A stretch of 5,621 bases of DNA from Rhizobacter sp. (GCA_014380155.1 JACMKJ010000260.1:1-5621), one strand, 5' to 3'. Shown: positions 1 to 5,394, numbered from the stretch's first letter. Notes: generated by a model not told the origin, from the sequence alone. Made by a program: numbers and translations.

Positions 1-113
1 AGCTGCACACCTTCGTGTCGATGGGCCAGCCGCTGAGCGCCGATGCGGGCAACGCGCCGCCGCCGCCGGTGCGCAGCACCGCTGCCACCATCGGCCGCCC
101 GCGCGCGGCCTGA
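1..113 (+). CDS. exbB: ExbB (MotA/TolQ/ExbB proton channel), C-terminal end only
   Basis: Only the last 36 codons are present (codons from position 3, stop TGA at 111-113); the start lies left of the window. The visible end begins LHTFVSMGQPL, then runs into a Pro/Ala-rich tail. An 'LHTF' segment after the last membrane helix followed by a variable tail fits ExbB proteins of Burkholderiales, and the gene directly abuts exbD, its obligate partner. ExbB forms the inner-membrane pentameric channel that, with ExbD and TonB, uses proton motive force to energise outer-membrane receptors. The catalytic membrane helices are not in the window, so the call depends on the short tail and on context. TolQ is less likely because the neighbours are iron-uptake genes rather than tolR/tolA. 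Confidence 0.8.
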   Translation, partial: LHTFVSMGQPLSADAGNAPPPPVRSTAATIGRPRAA

Positions 114-123
114 GGAGCACGCC

Positions 124-543
124 ATGGCCTTTGCAAGCTTCGACAACCGCAACGCCAGCGCGCCCATGGCCGAGATCAACATGGTGCCGTTGATCGACGT
201 GATGCTGGTTCTGCTGGTGATCTTCATCGTCACCGCACCGCTGCTCACCCAGGCCGTCAAGCTCGACCTGCCGAAGGCCAGCTCGCAGCCCAATGTGGCC
301 AAGGCCGACAAGATCGAGTTCGCCATCAACGCCGACGGTGCGTTGTTCTGGAACGGCGAGTCGGTCACGCGCAGCGAAGCCGCCACCCGCTTTGCCGCCG
401 AGAGCAAGAAGCTTCCGCAGCCCGAAGTGCATTTGCGCGCCGACCAGAACGTGCCCTACCGCTCGGTCGCACAAACGTTGGCCGATGCCTCCAAGGCCGG
501 CCTGAGCAAGGTTGGCTTCGTCAGCGACCCCGAGGTGCCCTGA
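124..543 (+). CDS. exbD: ExbD, biopolymer transport / TonB energising protein
   Basis: A 139-residue protein, close to the usual ExbD length of about 140. Residues 17-45 read EINMVPLIDVMLVLLVIFIV and onward, the family's hallmark single N-terminal membrane helix. Asp25 sits at the position of the essential proton-handling Asp of E. coli ExbD. The rest is the periplasmic domain that contacts TonB. The reading frame is open from 43, but the ATG at 124 is chosen: GAGGAG at 112-117 lies 6 bases upstream, and the extra upstream residues would be an unconserved Arg/Pro-rich stretch. The start is 10 bases after the exbB stop and hemP follows 3 bases after the exbD stop, so the three are surely co-transcribed. 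TolR is the alternative, disfavoured by the iron-uptake neighbours. Confidence 0.95.
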   Translation: MAFASFDNRNASAPMAEINMVPLIDVMLVLLVIFIVTAPLLTQAVKLDLPKASSQPNVAKADKIEFAINADGALFWNGESVTRSEAATRFAAESKKLPQPEVHLRADQNVPYRSVAQTLADASKAGLSKVGFVSDPEVP

Positions 544-546
544 GCC

Positions 547-729
547 ATGGAGCACGACCTGCCCGAAGCGCCCGCGCCGCGCCTCATCGAGCCTGCAGCG
601 CAGGCCGAAGTGCCGCGCATCTCCAGCCAGCAGCTGCTGGCCGGTGCGAAGGAGGTGCTGATCGAGCACCACGGCACCTTGTACCGATTGCGACAAACCG
701 CGCTTGGCAAGCTCATCCTGACCAAGTAG
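547..729 (+). CDS. hemP: HemP/HmuP-family small hemin uptake protein
   Basis: A 60-residue protein. Residues 1-23 are a variable, Pro/Ala-rich acidic lead. Residues 24-60 carry the compact HemP core: RISSQQLL, then EVLIEHHG, then LYRLRQT, ending GKLILTK. This small beta-rich domain is highly recognisable. In Bradyrhizobium and Burkholderia, members of this family act as DNA-binding co-activators of heme-receptor genes rather than as transporters, so a regulatory role is the best family-based guess. The ATG lies 3 bases after the exbD stop; the only Shine-Dalgarno-like match is GAGG at 532-535, inside exbD, implying translational coupling. What is odd is that the next gene is a siderophore receptor, not a heme receptor. 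Confidence 0.93.
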   Translation: MEHDLPEAPAPRLIEPAAQAEVPRISSQQLLAGAKEVLIEHHGTLYRLRQTALGKLILTK

Positions 730-761
730 CCCGATTCACTGAACCCAGAACCACCGCACCA

Positions 762-783
762 GCCAGCCCGTCTGCCAGCCCGT
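762..783 (+). repeat. Pair of 10-bp direct repeats upstream of the receptor gene
   Basis: GCCAGCCCGT occurs at 762-771 and again, identically, at 774-783, a period of 12 bases, in the hemP-receptor gap. The spacing is near one helical turn, so the pair could be a regulator site, but a chance duplication in GC-rich DNA is equally possible. Confidence 0.35.
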
Positions 784-798
784 GCTCCAAATATCCAC

Positions 799-803
799 GG
801 AGA
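799..803 (+). promoter_or_regulatory. Ribosome binding site that decides the receptor start
   Basis: GGAGA at 799-803 lies 5 bases before a GTG at 809. It supports initiation at 809 rather than at the in-frame GTG at 782, which has no purine-rich site before it. Confidence 0.65.
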
Positions 804-808
804 ACCCT

Positions 809-3139
809 GTGCAGACCCAACGCCCGCAATGCCCGCAACATTCACCCGACGCCGCCCCCACGCGCTCCTCGCTCCTGCCCCTGGGGGCCCTGGCCGCCGG
901 CTTCGGCCTGGCCTTGCCACCGGTGATGGCGCAGACCAGCGCACCGGCTGCGCCAACCGCTGCTTCGGCCCCCGCATCGGCCGCATCAGGCGTGACCACG
1001 CTGCCGCAGATCAAGGTGAAAGCCGCTGCCGAACCCAGCGGCAAACAAAGCTACCAGGCGACCACCACCCGCATCGGCAAGGGCAAACAAGAGCTGCGCG
1101 ACGTGCCGCAATCGGTGACCGTGGTCACCGAGCGCCTGATCGACGACCGCAATCTCGACACCATGAAAGAGGCGCTGAAAAACACCGCCGGCATCTCGTT
1201 CCAGGCGGCTGAGGGTGGCGAAGAAGACATCCGCCTGCGCGGCTTTTCGCTGCAGTCCACCGGCGACATCTTCATCGACGGCATGCGCGACCCCGCCTTC
1301 TACGACCGTGATTCCTTCAATTGGGATCGTCTGGAGCTGCTGCGCGGCTCGGCCTCGATGTTGTTCGGCCGCGGCTCCACCGGCGGCGCGGTCAACCAGG
1401 TCAGCAAACGCCCCGAGCTGGTCAATGAAAACGAACTCGCGATCACGCTGGGCAGTGGCGACTACGCCCGCACCACCGCCGACTTCAACCTGAGAACCGG
1501 CGAAAACGCGGCCCTGCGCATCGCCACCATGCTCACCATGGCCGACAACTACGGCAACACGATCGACAAGAAGGGCATTGCACCGAGCTACCGCTTCGGC
1601 ATCGGCACCGACGACGAGTTCCAGGTCGGCCTGTACCACCTGGAGAACAACAACGGCGTGCACTACGGCCTGCCGTGGCTCACCCCCGGCGCGCGTGGCG
1701 GCGACTACCTCTGGGACACCGACCCGAAAAACTATTACGGCATGGCGAGCGACTATGCGCGCAGCGGCACCACCCAGGGCAATGCCAGCCATGTGCATAA
1801 GTTCGGCGACGGCGGCGAGCTGCGCACCGCGCTGCGGGTGGCGAGCTACACCCGCGACCAGCGTGCAAGCGCCATCCGCTTCGTGGCGGCGGCACAGCAG
1901 CCGGGTGGGCAGCCGGTCACGTCCGACACCTTCAGCGACGCCACGCTGCTGCAGCGCTCTGGAGGCAATGGGGTGCAGGCCAAGGTGATGAACATGGACA
2001 CCAAGTACTTGCAAAGCGACTACAGCGGCAAGTTCAAGTGGGGCGGCCTGTCGCATGGCGTTCAGGCGGGCGCTGACCTGGCGCAAGAGGAGTTCGAGAA
2101 CCTGGCCGTGTCCTTGCCCACAGGGGTCACGCTGATCAAACCGCGCACCACGGTGGGCACACCCGACGATGGCGCGTCGATCGACGAAGGCCAGCGCGTC
2201 ACCTCGGTCAACCGCACCTTCGACGCCAAGGCCTTGGGCGTCTATGTGCAAGACCTGGTGCAGGTCGCCCCGATGTGGAAAGTGTTGGCCGGGCTGCGCT
2301 GGGATCAGTTCAAGGGCACCTACAACAACATCTCGATTGCGGCCAACCCGACCAACCCCTGCGCCGTGGCCCCTGCCAGCAGCATCAGCCGCACCGATTC
2401 GCTGATCAGCAAACGTCTTGGCGTGTTGTTCCAGCCCACCCCAACCCAGTCGTATCACTTCTCGTACGGCACCTCGTTCAACACCTCGGGCGACACTTAC
2501 CAGTACGACCCCGGCACTGGAAACTCCGATCCGGAATCCAGCCGCAACATTGAGCTGGGCGCCAAGCTCGACAGCGCCAGCGGCAACTTCACCAGCCGCT
2601 TCGCACTGTTTCAAGCCACCAAGTACAACGAACGCAACCGAGACGCCGAGTCGGTGAACGCCTGCAACTACGTGTTGTCCGGCGAACGCCACGCGGCCGG
2701 CATCGAGCTCGACCTGACCGGGCGCATCACCCCGCAGTGGGAGGTCTACGGCTCCTATGCGTTCATCCCGAGCGCCAAGGTTGACAGCTCCAGCGGCGCA
2801 GCCGGCACTGAAGTGGCAGGCTCTCGCCCCGGCCTCACGCCGCGCCATACCGGCACCCTTTGGACGACCTACAAGTTCACGCCGAAGTGGCGCCTGGGTG
2901 GGGGTCTGAACGCGCGCAGCAGCGACCGACCCGTCGGGCTGGCGGCCAGCTCGGCGATCGTGGCACCCAAGTTCATCACTGCGGACCTGATGGCCGAGTA
3001 CCAGTTCATCGACGAGGTCAGTTTCAAGTTCAACGTGACCAACGTGACCGACGAGCACTACGCCGACCAGCTCTACCGCGGCCACTACATCCCGGGCAAG
3101 GGGCGCACCCTGCAGCTGACCACCACGATGAAGTTCTGA
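809..3139 (+). CDS. fiu: TonB-dependent siderophore receptor, Fiu/PiuA type
   Basis: An outer-membrane ferric-siderophore importer of 776 residues from the GTG at 809. A longer reading from the GTG at 782 is possible but lacks a ribosome site. Residues 1-41 look like a signal peptide with a long polar lead, a hydrophobic LLPLGALAAGFGLAL core and likely cleavage after VMA. A probable TonB box follows (LPQIKVKA, 65-72). The plug domain spans roughly 93-205 and shows LRDVPQSVTVVT, IRLRGF, IFIDGMRD, DRLELLRGSASMLFGRGSTG and GAVNQVSKRP, the siderophore-receptor signature. The remainder is the 22-strand barrel, including the SRNIELGAKLD motif and a terminal Phe (TMKF). The FRAP/NPNL motifs of heme receptors are not seen. 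The piuC/ybiX neighbour points to the catecholate group (Fiu, PiuA; also BfrD-like). The exact ligand cannot be read from sequence. Cys518 and Cys619 are the only mature cysteines noted and may form a disulfide. Confidence 0.93.
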   Translation: MQTQRPQCPQHSPDAAPTRSSLLPLGALAAGFGLALPPVMAQTSAPAAPTAASAPASAASGVTTLPQIKVKAAAEPSGKQSYQATTTRIGKGKQELRDVPQSVTVVTERLIDDRNLDTMKEALKNTAGISFQAAEGGEEDIRLRGFSLQSTGDIFIDGMRDPAFYDRDSFNWDRLELLRGSASMLFGRGSTGGAVNQVSKRPELVNENELAITLGSGDYARTTADFNLRTGENAALRIATMLTMADNYGNTIDKKGIAPSYRFGIGTDDEFQVGLYHLENNNGVHYGLPWLTPGARGGDYLWDTDPKNYYGMASDYARSGTTQGNASHVHKFGDGGELRTALRVASYTRDQRASAIRFVAAAQQPGGQPVTSDTFSDATLLQRSGGNGVQAKVMNMDTKYLQSDYSGKFKWGGLSHGVQAGADLAQEEFENLAVSLPTGVTLIKPRTTVGTPDDGASIDEGQRVTSVNRTFDAKALGVYVQDLVQVAPMWKVLAGLRWDQFKGTYNNISIAANPTNPCAVAPASSISRTDSLISKRLGVLFQPTPTQSYHFSYGTSFNTSGDTYQYDPGTGNSDPESSRNIELGAKLDSASGNFTSRFALFQATKYNERNRDAESVNACNYVLSGERHAAGIELDLTGRITPQWEVYGSYAFIPSAKVDSSSGAAGTEVAGSRPGLTPRHTGTLWTTYKFTPKWRLGGGLNARSSDRPVGLAASSAIVAPKFITADLMAEYQFIDEVSFKFNVTNVTDEHYADQLYRGHYIPGKGRTLQLTTTMKF

Positions 3140-3146
3140 CCCACCG

Positions 3147-3173
3147 GCAGGCCGGCGCGTGGGGGCCGGCCGC
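3147..3173 (+). other. GC-rich stem-loop between receptor and hydroxylase genes
   Basis: GGCCGGC at 3150-3156 pairs perfectly with GCCGGCC at 3165-3171 around an 8-base loop. Two further pairs (3147-3148 with 3172-3173) are possible past a bulged A at 3149. It starts shortly after the receptor stop and has no T-run after it, so it is not a classical terminator. It may stabilise the receptor mRNA end or reduce read-through into the hydroxylase gene. Confidence 0.45.
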
Positions 3174-3202
3174 TGACCCGTTCACACAGCACAGCCATCG
3201 CC

Positions 3203-3892
3203 ATGCTTCAACACATCCAACACGTCCTGACCGCCGACGAGCTGCGCCAGGCGCGCGAGATCCTGGCGCGCGCGCCCTGGGGCGACGGGCGCGCCACCGC
3301 CGGCGTGCAGTCGGCGCTGGCCAAGAACAACGAGCAGTTGCCCCAAGACGGGCCCGACACCCGTGCGCTGCAAGAGATCGTGCTGCGGGGCCTCAACCGG
3401 CACGCGATCTTCTTCTCGGCGGCCTTGCCCAAGCGGGTGTTCCCGCCGCTCTTCAACCGCTACGGCGGCGCGGCCAACGCGTTTGGCGACCATGTCGACA
3501 ACGCAGTGCGCTTCATCCCCGGAACGCAAGGTGAGCGTGTGCGCACCGATGTGAGCTGCACGCTGTTCCTGGCCGAGCCCGATGAATACCACGGCGGCGA
3601 GCTGGTGATCGCCGACACCTACGGCACCCAGCGCGTCAAGCTGCCGGCCGGTGACATGGTGCTGTACCCCGGCACCAGCGTGCACCGGGTCGAGCCGGTC
3701 ACGCGCGGCTACCGCGTCGCCAGCTTCTTCTGGATCGAGAGCATGGTGCGCAGCGACGAGCAGCGCCGCCTGTTGTTCGACATGGACCAGCACCTGATGA
3801 GCCTGCGCACCCGTTTTGGCGAGGCCGACCCGGCGGTGATCGGCCTCACCGGCACTTATCACAACCTGCTGCGTGGCTGGGTCGACACCTGA
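3203..3892 (+). CDS. piuC: PKHD-type Fe(II)/2-oxoglutarate-dependent hydroxylase, PiuC/YbiX family
   Basis: A 229-residue protein, the usual family length of about 225-230. It contains the complete double-stranded beta-helix active site: His97 and Asp99 in FGDHVDNAVRF and His161 in YPGTSVHRVEPV as iron ligands, and Arg171 in RGYRVASFFW as the expected 2-oxoglutarate carboxylate contact. Other family marks are IFFSAALP (69-76), FNRYGG (84-89) and YHGGELVI (129-136), with the C-terminal helical part from about 178. No signal peptide is seen, so it should be cytoplasmic. In E. coli ybiX sits beside fiu, and in Pseudomonas piuC sits beside piuA, matching this gene order. The substrate in the family is not established; a role in siderophore handling is inference. 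The ATG at 3203 gives the canonical N-terminus MLQHIQHVLT but lacks a clear Shine-Dalgarno sequence. Confidence 0.95.
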   Translation: MLQHIQHVLTADELRQAREILARAPWGDGRATAGVQSALAKNNEQLPQDGPDTRALQEIVLRGLNRHAIFFSAALPKRVFPPLFNRYGGAANAFGDHVDNAVRFIPGTQGERVRTDVSCTLFLAEPDEYHGGELVIADTYGTQRVKLPAGDMVLYPGTSVHRVEPVTRGYRVASFFWIESMVRSDEQRRLLFDMDQHLMSLRTRFGEADPAVIGLTGTYHNLLRGWVDT

Positions 3893-3907
3893 GCCACCTT
3901 CCACCTG

Positions 3908-3913
3908 AAAGGA
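3908..3913 (+). promoter_or_regulatory. Strong ribosome binding site of the PepSY gene
   Basis: AAAGGA lies 5 bases before the ATG at 3919, the best Shine-Dalgarno match of the distal genes. It suggests this small protein is made in higher amounts than its neighbours. Confidence 0.6.
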
Positions 3914-3918
3914 CCACG

Positions 3919-4206
3919 ATGAAAACCACCCCACTGTTTGTTGCCGCAGTTGCCGGCACCCTGTTCGCCGGCGCCGCATTCGCTCACGGCGACGTGAAGT
4001 GCGACATCCCCAAAGCCGAATGGAAAGGCCAGATGGAGCTGCAGGCCAAGCTCGTCAACGAAGGCTGGAAGGTGCGCAAGGTCAAGGTCGAGAACGGCTG
4101 CTACGAGGTCTATGGCTTCGACGCCAAGGGCGAACGGGCCGAGGCCTTTTTCGACCCCAAGACCTTCGAGCGTGTGCTGCCGGCTGGCGAGCCGGCGAAG
4201 AAGTAG
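3919..4206 (+). CDS. Small secreted PepSY-domain protein
   Basis: A 95-residue protein with a clear signal peptide: MKTT, then a hydrophobic stretch to residue 22, with likely cleavage at AFA|HGD. The 73-residue mature part is a single PepSY-like unit: KAEWK at 32-36, a helix around 38-50 (MELQAKLVNEGWK), VRKVKVENGCYEVYG at 52-66, and EAFFDPKTFERVL at 75-87. Two cysteines (28 and 61) could form one disulfide, and the predicted mature N-terminus is His23. PepSY domains are small periplasmic modules, often paired with or fused to heme-binding membrane helices. Here the b561-type cytochrome gene starts 19 bases downstream, making a likely functional pair. The precise role is unknown; acting as periplasmic partner or substrate adaptor of the cytochrome is inference. 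The start is well supported by AAAGGA. Confidence 0.88.
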   Translation: MKTTPLFVAAVAGTLFAGAAFAHGDVKCDIPKAEWKGQMELQAKLVNEGWKVRKVKVENGCYEVYGFDAKGERAEAFFDPKTFERVLPAGEPAKK

Positions 4207-4225
4207 CGCCTTTCCCGTCCACACC

Positions 4226-4753
4226 ATGAAGGTCTGGGACGCTGCCGTGCGCGGCCTGCACTGGGTGCTGGCCGCCGGCATTGCCGCGGCCTGGCTGACC
4301 AGCGAGCGCTGGACCCGGTGGCACGCGCCGGTGGGCTACGGGGTGCTCGCCGTGGTCGGGCTGCGCATCATCTGGGGTTGTGTCGGCAGCCCGTATGCGC
4401 GCTTCCGCCAGTTCGTGCGCTCGCCAGCCGACACCGCCCGTTACGCCGCGCAGTGGCTGCGCGCTCGCGAGCCGCGCTACCTCGGCCACAACCCGCTGGG
4501 CGGTTGGATGGCACTCGTGTTGTGGGCCTGCGTGGTGGGAGTGGGTGCCACTGGCGGGCTCTTGAACACCGACCGCTTCTGGGGTGACGAGGGCATGCAT
4601 AGCCTGCACGGCGCACTCGCGTGGATGCTGCTCGCGCTGATCGCCGTGCACTTGAGCGGCGTGATTTTCGCGAGCGTTCGCCACCGCGAAAACCTGGTGC
4701 GCGCCATGTTCAGCGGCAGCAAACGCGAAGCGCAGGAGAGCGATGTGAGTTGA
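4226..4753 (+). CDS. Cytochrome b561-type membrane protein (cytochrome b/b6 domain)
   Basis: A 175-residue protein with four predicted membrane helices at about 10-26, 34-52, 93-113 and 127-150. Candidate heme ligands are His12 (RGLHWVL), His33 (TRWHAPVGYG), His125 or His128 (GMHSLHG) and His142 (IAVHLSG), the arrangement expected of two b hemes in the Ni/Fe-hydrogenase-type b561 family. Other family marks are LRIIWG (46-51), the YLGHNPLGGWM segment (85-95) and the SVRHRENLVRAM end (150-161). Such proteins carry electrons across or out of the inner membrane. The ATG at 4226 is preferred over an open frame from 4112, because the upstream residues overlap the PepSY gene, are Arg/Ser/Pro-rich and would precede the conserved MKVWDAAVRGLHW start. 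No good Shine-Dalgarno is seen, so coupling to the PepSY gene is likely. No hydrogenase gene is present in the window; a role with PepSY in iron reduction is inference. Confidence 0.9.
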   Translation: MKVWDAAVRGLHWVLAAGIAAAWLTSERWTRWHAPVGYGVLAVVGLRIIWGCVGSPYARFRQFVRSPADTARYAAQWLRAREPRYLGHNPLGGWMALVLWACVVGVGATGGLLNTDRFWGDEGMHSLHGALAWMLLALIAVHLSGVIFASVRHRENLVRAMFSGSKREAQESDVS

Positions 4754-4772
4754 ACGCGGCCGTGCATCGAGG

Positions 4773-4820
4773 CATGCGAGTGACGCGCAGCGGAGACAAA
4801 AGCGCGCGTCACCGGGCATG
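4773..4820 (+). terminator. Extended stem-loop at the end of the iron operon
   Basis: GTGACGCGC at 4780-4788 pairs perfectly with GCGCGTCAC at 4804-4812. The stem continues inward by two pairs past a bulged A at 4789 (4790-4791 with 4802-4803), leaving a 10-base loop, and outward through an internal loop to CATGC 4773-4777 with GCATG 4816-4820. It begins 19 bases after the cytochrome stop. There is no T-run, so it is not a canonical intrinsic terminator; it may be a weak terminator or a 3'-end stabiliser. Its position in the 215-base gap suggests it separates the iron block from the SWIB gene. Confidence 0.5.
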
Positions 4821-4847
4821 AATGCGCGATTTACCTATGAAAACTGC

Positions 4848-4876
4848 TTCTCAATGCAGCACTCTCGCAGTAGTAT
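4848..4876 (+). promoter_or_regulatory. Candidate sigma-70-like promoter of the SWIB gene
   Basis: TTCTCA at 4848-4853 and TAGTAT at 4871-4876 are separated by 17 bases and each matches the -35 and -10 consensus at four of six positions. This is the most AT-rich part of the gap and would give a leader of roughly 85 bases. Weak matches of this kind occur by chance, so the call is tentative. Confidence 0.35.
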
Positions 4877-4904
4877 TCGCTCCGCACGTGGTCCATGGAG
4901 AACA

Positions 4905-4923
4905 GAGAGCTCATGCGGCTCTC
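4905..4923 (+). other. Leader hairpin upstream of the SWIB gene
   Basis: GAGAGC at 4905-4910 pairs with GCTCTC at 4918-4923 around a 7-base loop, about 30 bases before the ribosome site. It could fold in the mRNA leader. No known riboswitch or RNA family is recognised. Confidence 0.3.
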
Positions 4924-4968
4924 ACCCAACACGGGCACATCAACAACTTTGTGATGGAGAAATTCAAA

Positions 4969-5391
4969 ATGGCAACTGCGAAGAAAGCTGCGAAACCCGC
5001 GGCAAAGAAGGCTCCGGCCAAGAAGGCCGCCCCGGCCAAAAAAGTAGCGGCAAAGAAAGCTGCTCCCGCGAAGAAGGCCGCTCCGGCCAAGAAGGCGGCT
5101 CCTGCAAAGAAGGTGGCAGCGAAGAAGGCTCCGGCCAAGAAGCGCACCCCCAACGCCGCCTTCATGAAGGCCATGACCCCGAGCGCACACCTGGCCGCCA
5201 TCATTGGCGCCACCCCGGTGCCGCGCACGGAAGTGACCAAGAAGGTGTGGGAGTACATCAAGAAGAACGACCTGCAAGACAAGGCGAAGCGCACGATGAT
5301 CAATGCCGACGCCAAGTTGAAGGAAATCTTCAAGAAGGCCCAGGTCTCGATGTTCGAGATGACCAAGCTGATCAACGGTCACCTGAAGTAA
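4969..5391 (+). CDS. SWIB/MDM2-domain protein with histone-H1-like Ala/Lys/Pro tail
   Basis: A 140-residue, very basic protein. Residues 1-59 are a low-complexity tail of Ala, Lys and Pro, built of AAPAKK units broken by VAAKK, like the C-terminal tail of eukaryotic H1 and bacterial H1-like proteins. Residues 62-140 form a SWIB domain: FMKAMTPSAHLAAIIG (65-80), PRTEVTKKVWEYIKKNDLQD (85-104), then INADAKLKEIF (111-121) and SMFEMTKLINGHLK (127-140). SWIB domains occur in eukaryotic chromatin remodellers and in small bacterial proteins. Binding and compaction of DNA or RNA through the tail is likely, but the SWIB partner in bacteria is unknown. The frame is open from 4822, but ATG 4969 is chosen because GGAGA at 4956-4960 lies 8 bases upstream and the Lys-rich tail starts there (MATAKK). 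It is transcribed apart from the iron genes and followed by a strong terminator. Confidence 0.93.
   Translation: MATAKKAAKPAAKKAPAKKAAPAKKVAAKKAAPAKKAAPAKKAAPAKKVAAKKAPAKKRTPNAAFMKAMTPSAHLAAIIGATPVPRTEVTKKVWEYIKKNDLQDKAKRTMINADAKLKEIFKKAQVSMFEMTKLINGHLK
5026..5142 (+). repeat. Degenerate in-frame repeats coding the AAPAKK tail
   Basis: Within the SWIB gene, residues 20-58 are coded by imperfect 18-base units (AAPAKK) alternating with 15-base units (VAAKK). Three AAPAKK units run back to back at residues 31-48. The units differ at many third codon positions, so the array is old or has drifted. It could still change length by slippage or recombination without breaking the frame. Confidence 0.75.
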
Positions 5392-5394
5392 TCC

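Noticed and set aside
986..3085. A 699-codon open frame on the - strand opposite the receptor gene
   Set aside because: It lies entirely antisense to a clearly conserved receptor. The translation is Ala/Val/Gly/Arg-rich with no recognisable domain, as expected when high GC at third codon positions removes stops in the complementary frame.
3182..3979. A 265-codon open frame on the - strand opposite piuC
   Set aside because: It overlaps a gene with a full set of catalytic residues and has no recognisable motif; a GC-driven shadow.
4082..4819. A 245-codon open frame on the - strand opposite the cytochrome gene
   Set aside because: The + strand protein has coherent membrane helices and heme histidines, while the - strand translation is low in structure and unrecognisable.
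4838..4860. Possible Fur box in the relatively AT-rich stretch before the SWIB gene
   Set aside because: Only a half-site-like ATTGAGAA on the - strand is seen, without a matching second half, and the SWIB gene has no evident iron link.
4822..4968. N-terminal extension of the SWIB protein from the ATG at 4822
   Set aside because: The frame is open, but the extra 49 residues look unlike the family, there is no ribosome site before 4822, and GGAGA sits correctly before the ATG at 4969.
4822..4968. Riboswitch or structured RNA in the SWIB leader
   Set aside because: Only one 6-bp hairpin is seen, with no motif of a known riboswitch class.
5026..5142. CRISPR-like array
   Set aside because: The periodic sequence is in-frame coding for AAPAKK units and has no constant repeats separated by unique spacers.
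4831..5382. Leu/Gly/Arg-rich frames on the - strand opposite the SWIB gene
   Set aside because: They are the complement of Lys/Ala codon repeats, and the strand with ribosome site, SWIB domain and terminator is +.
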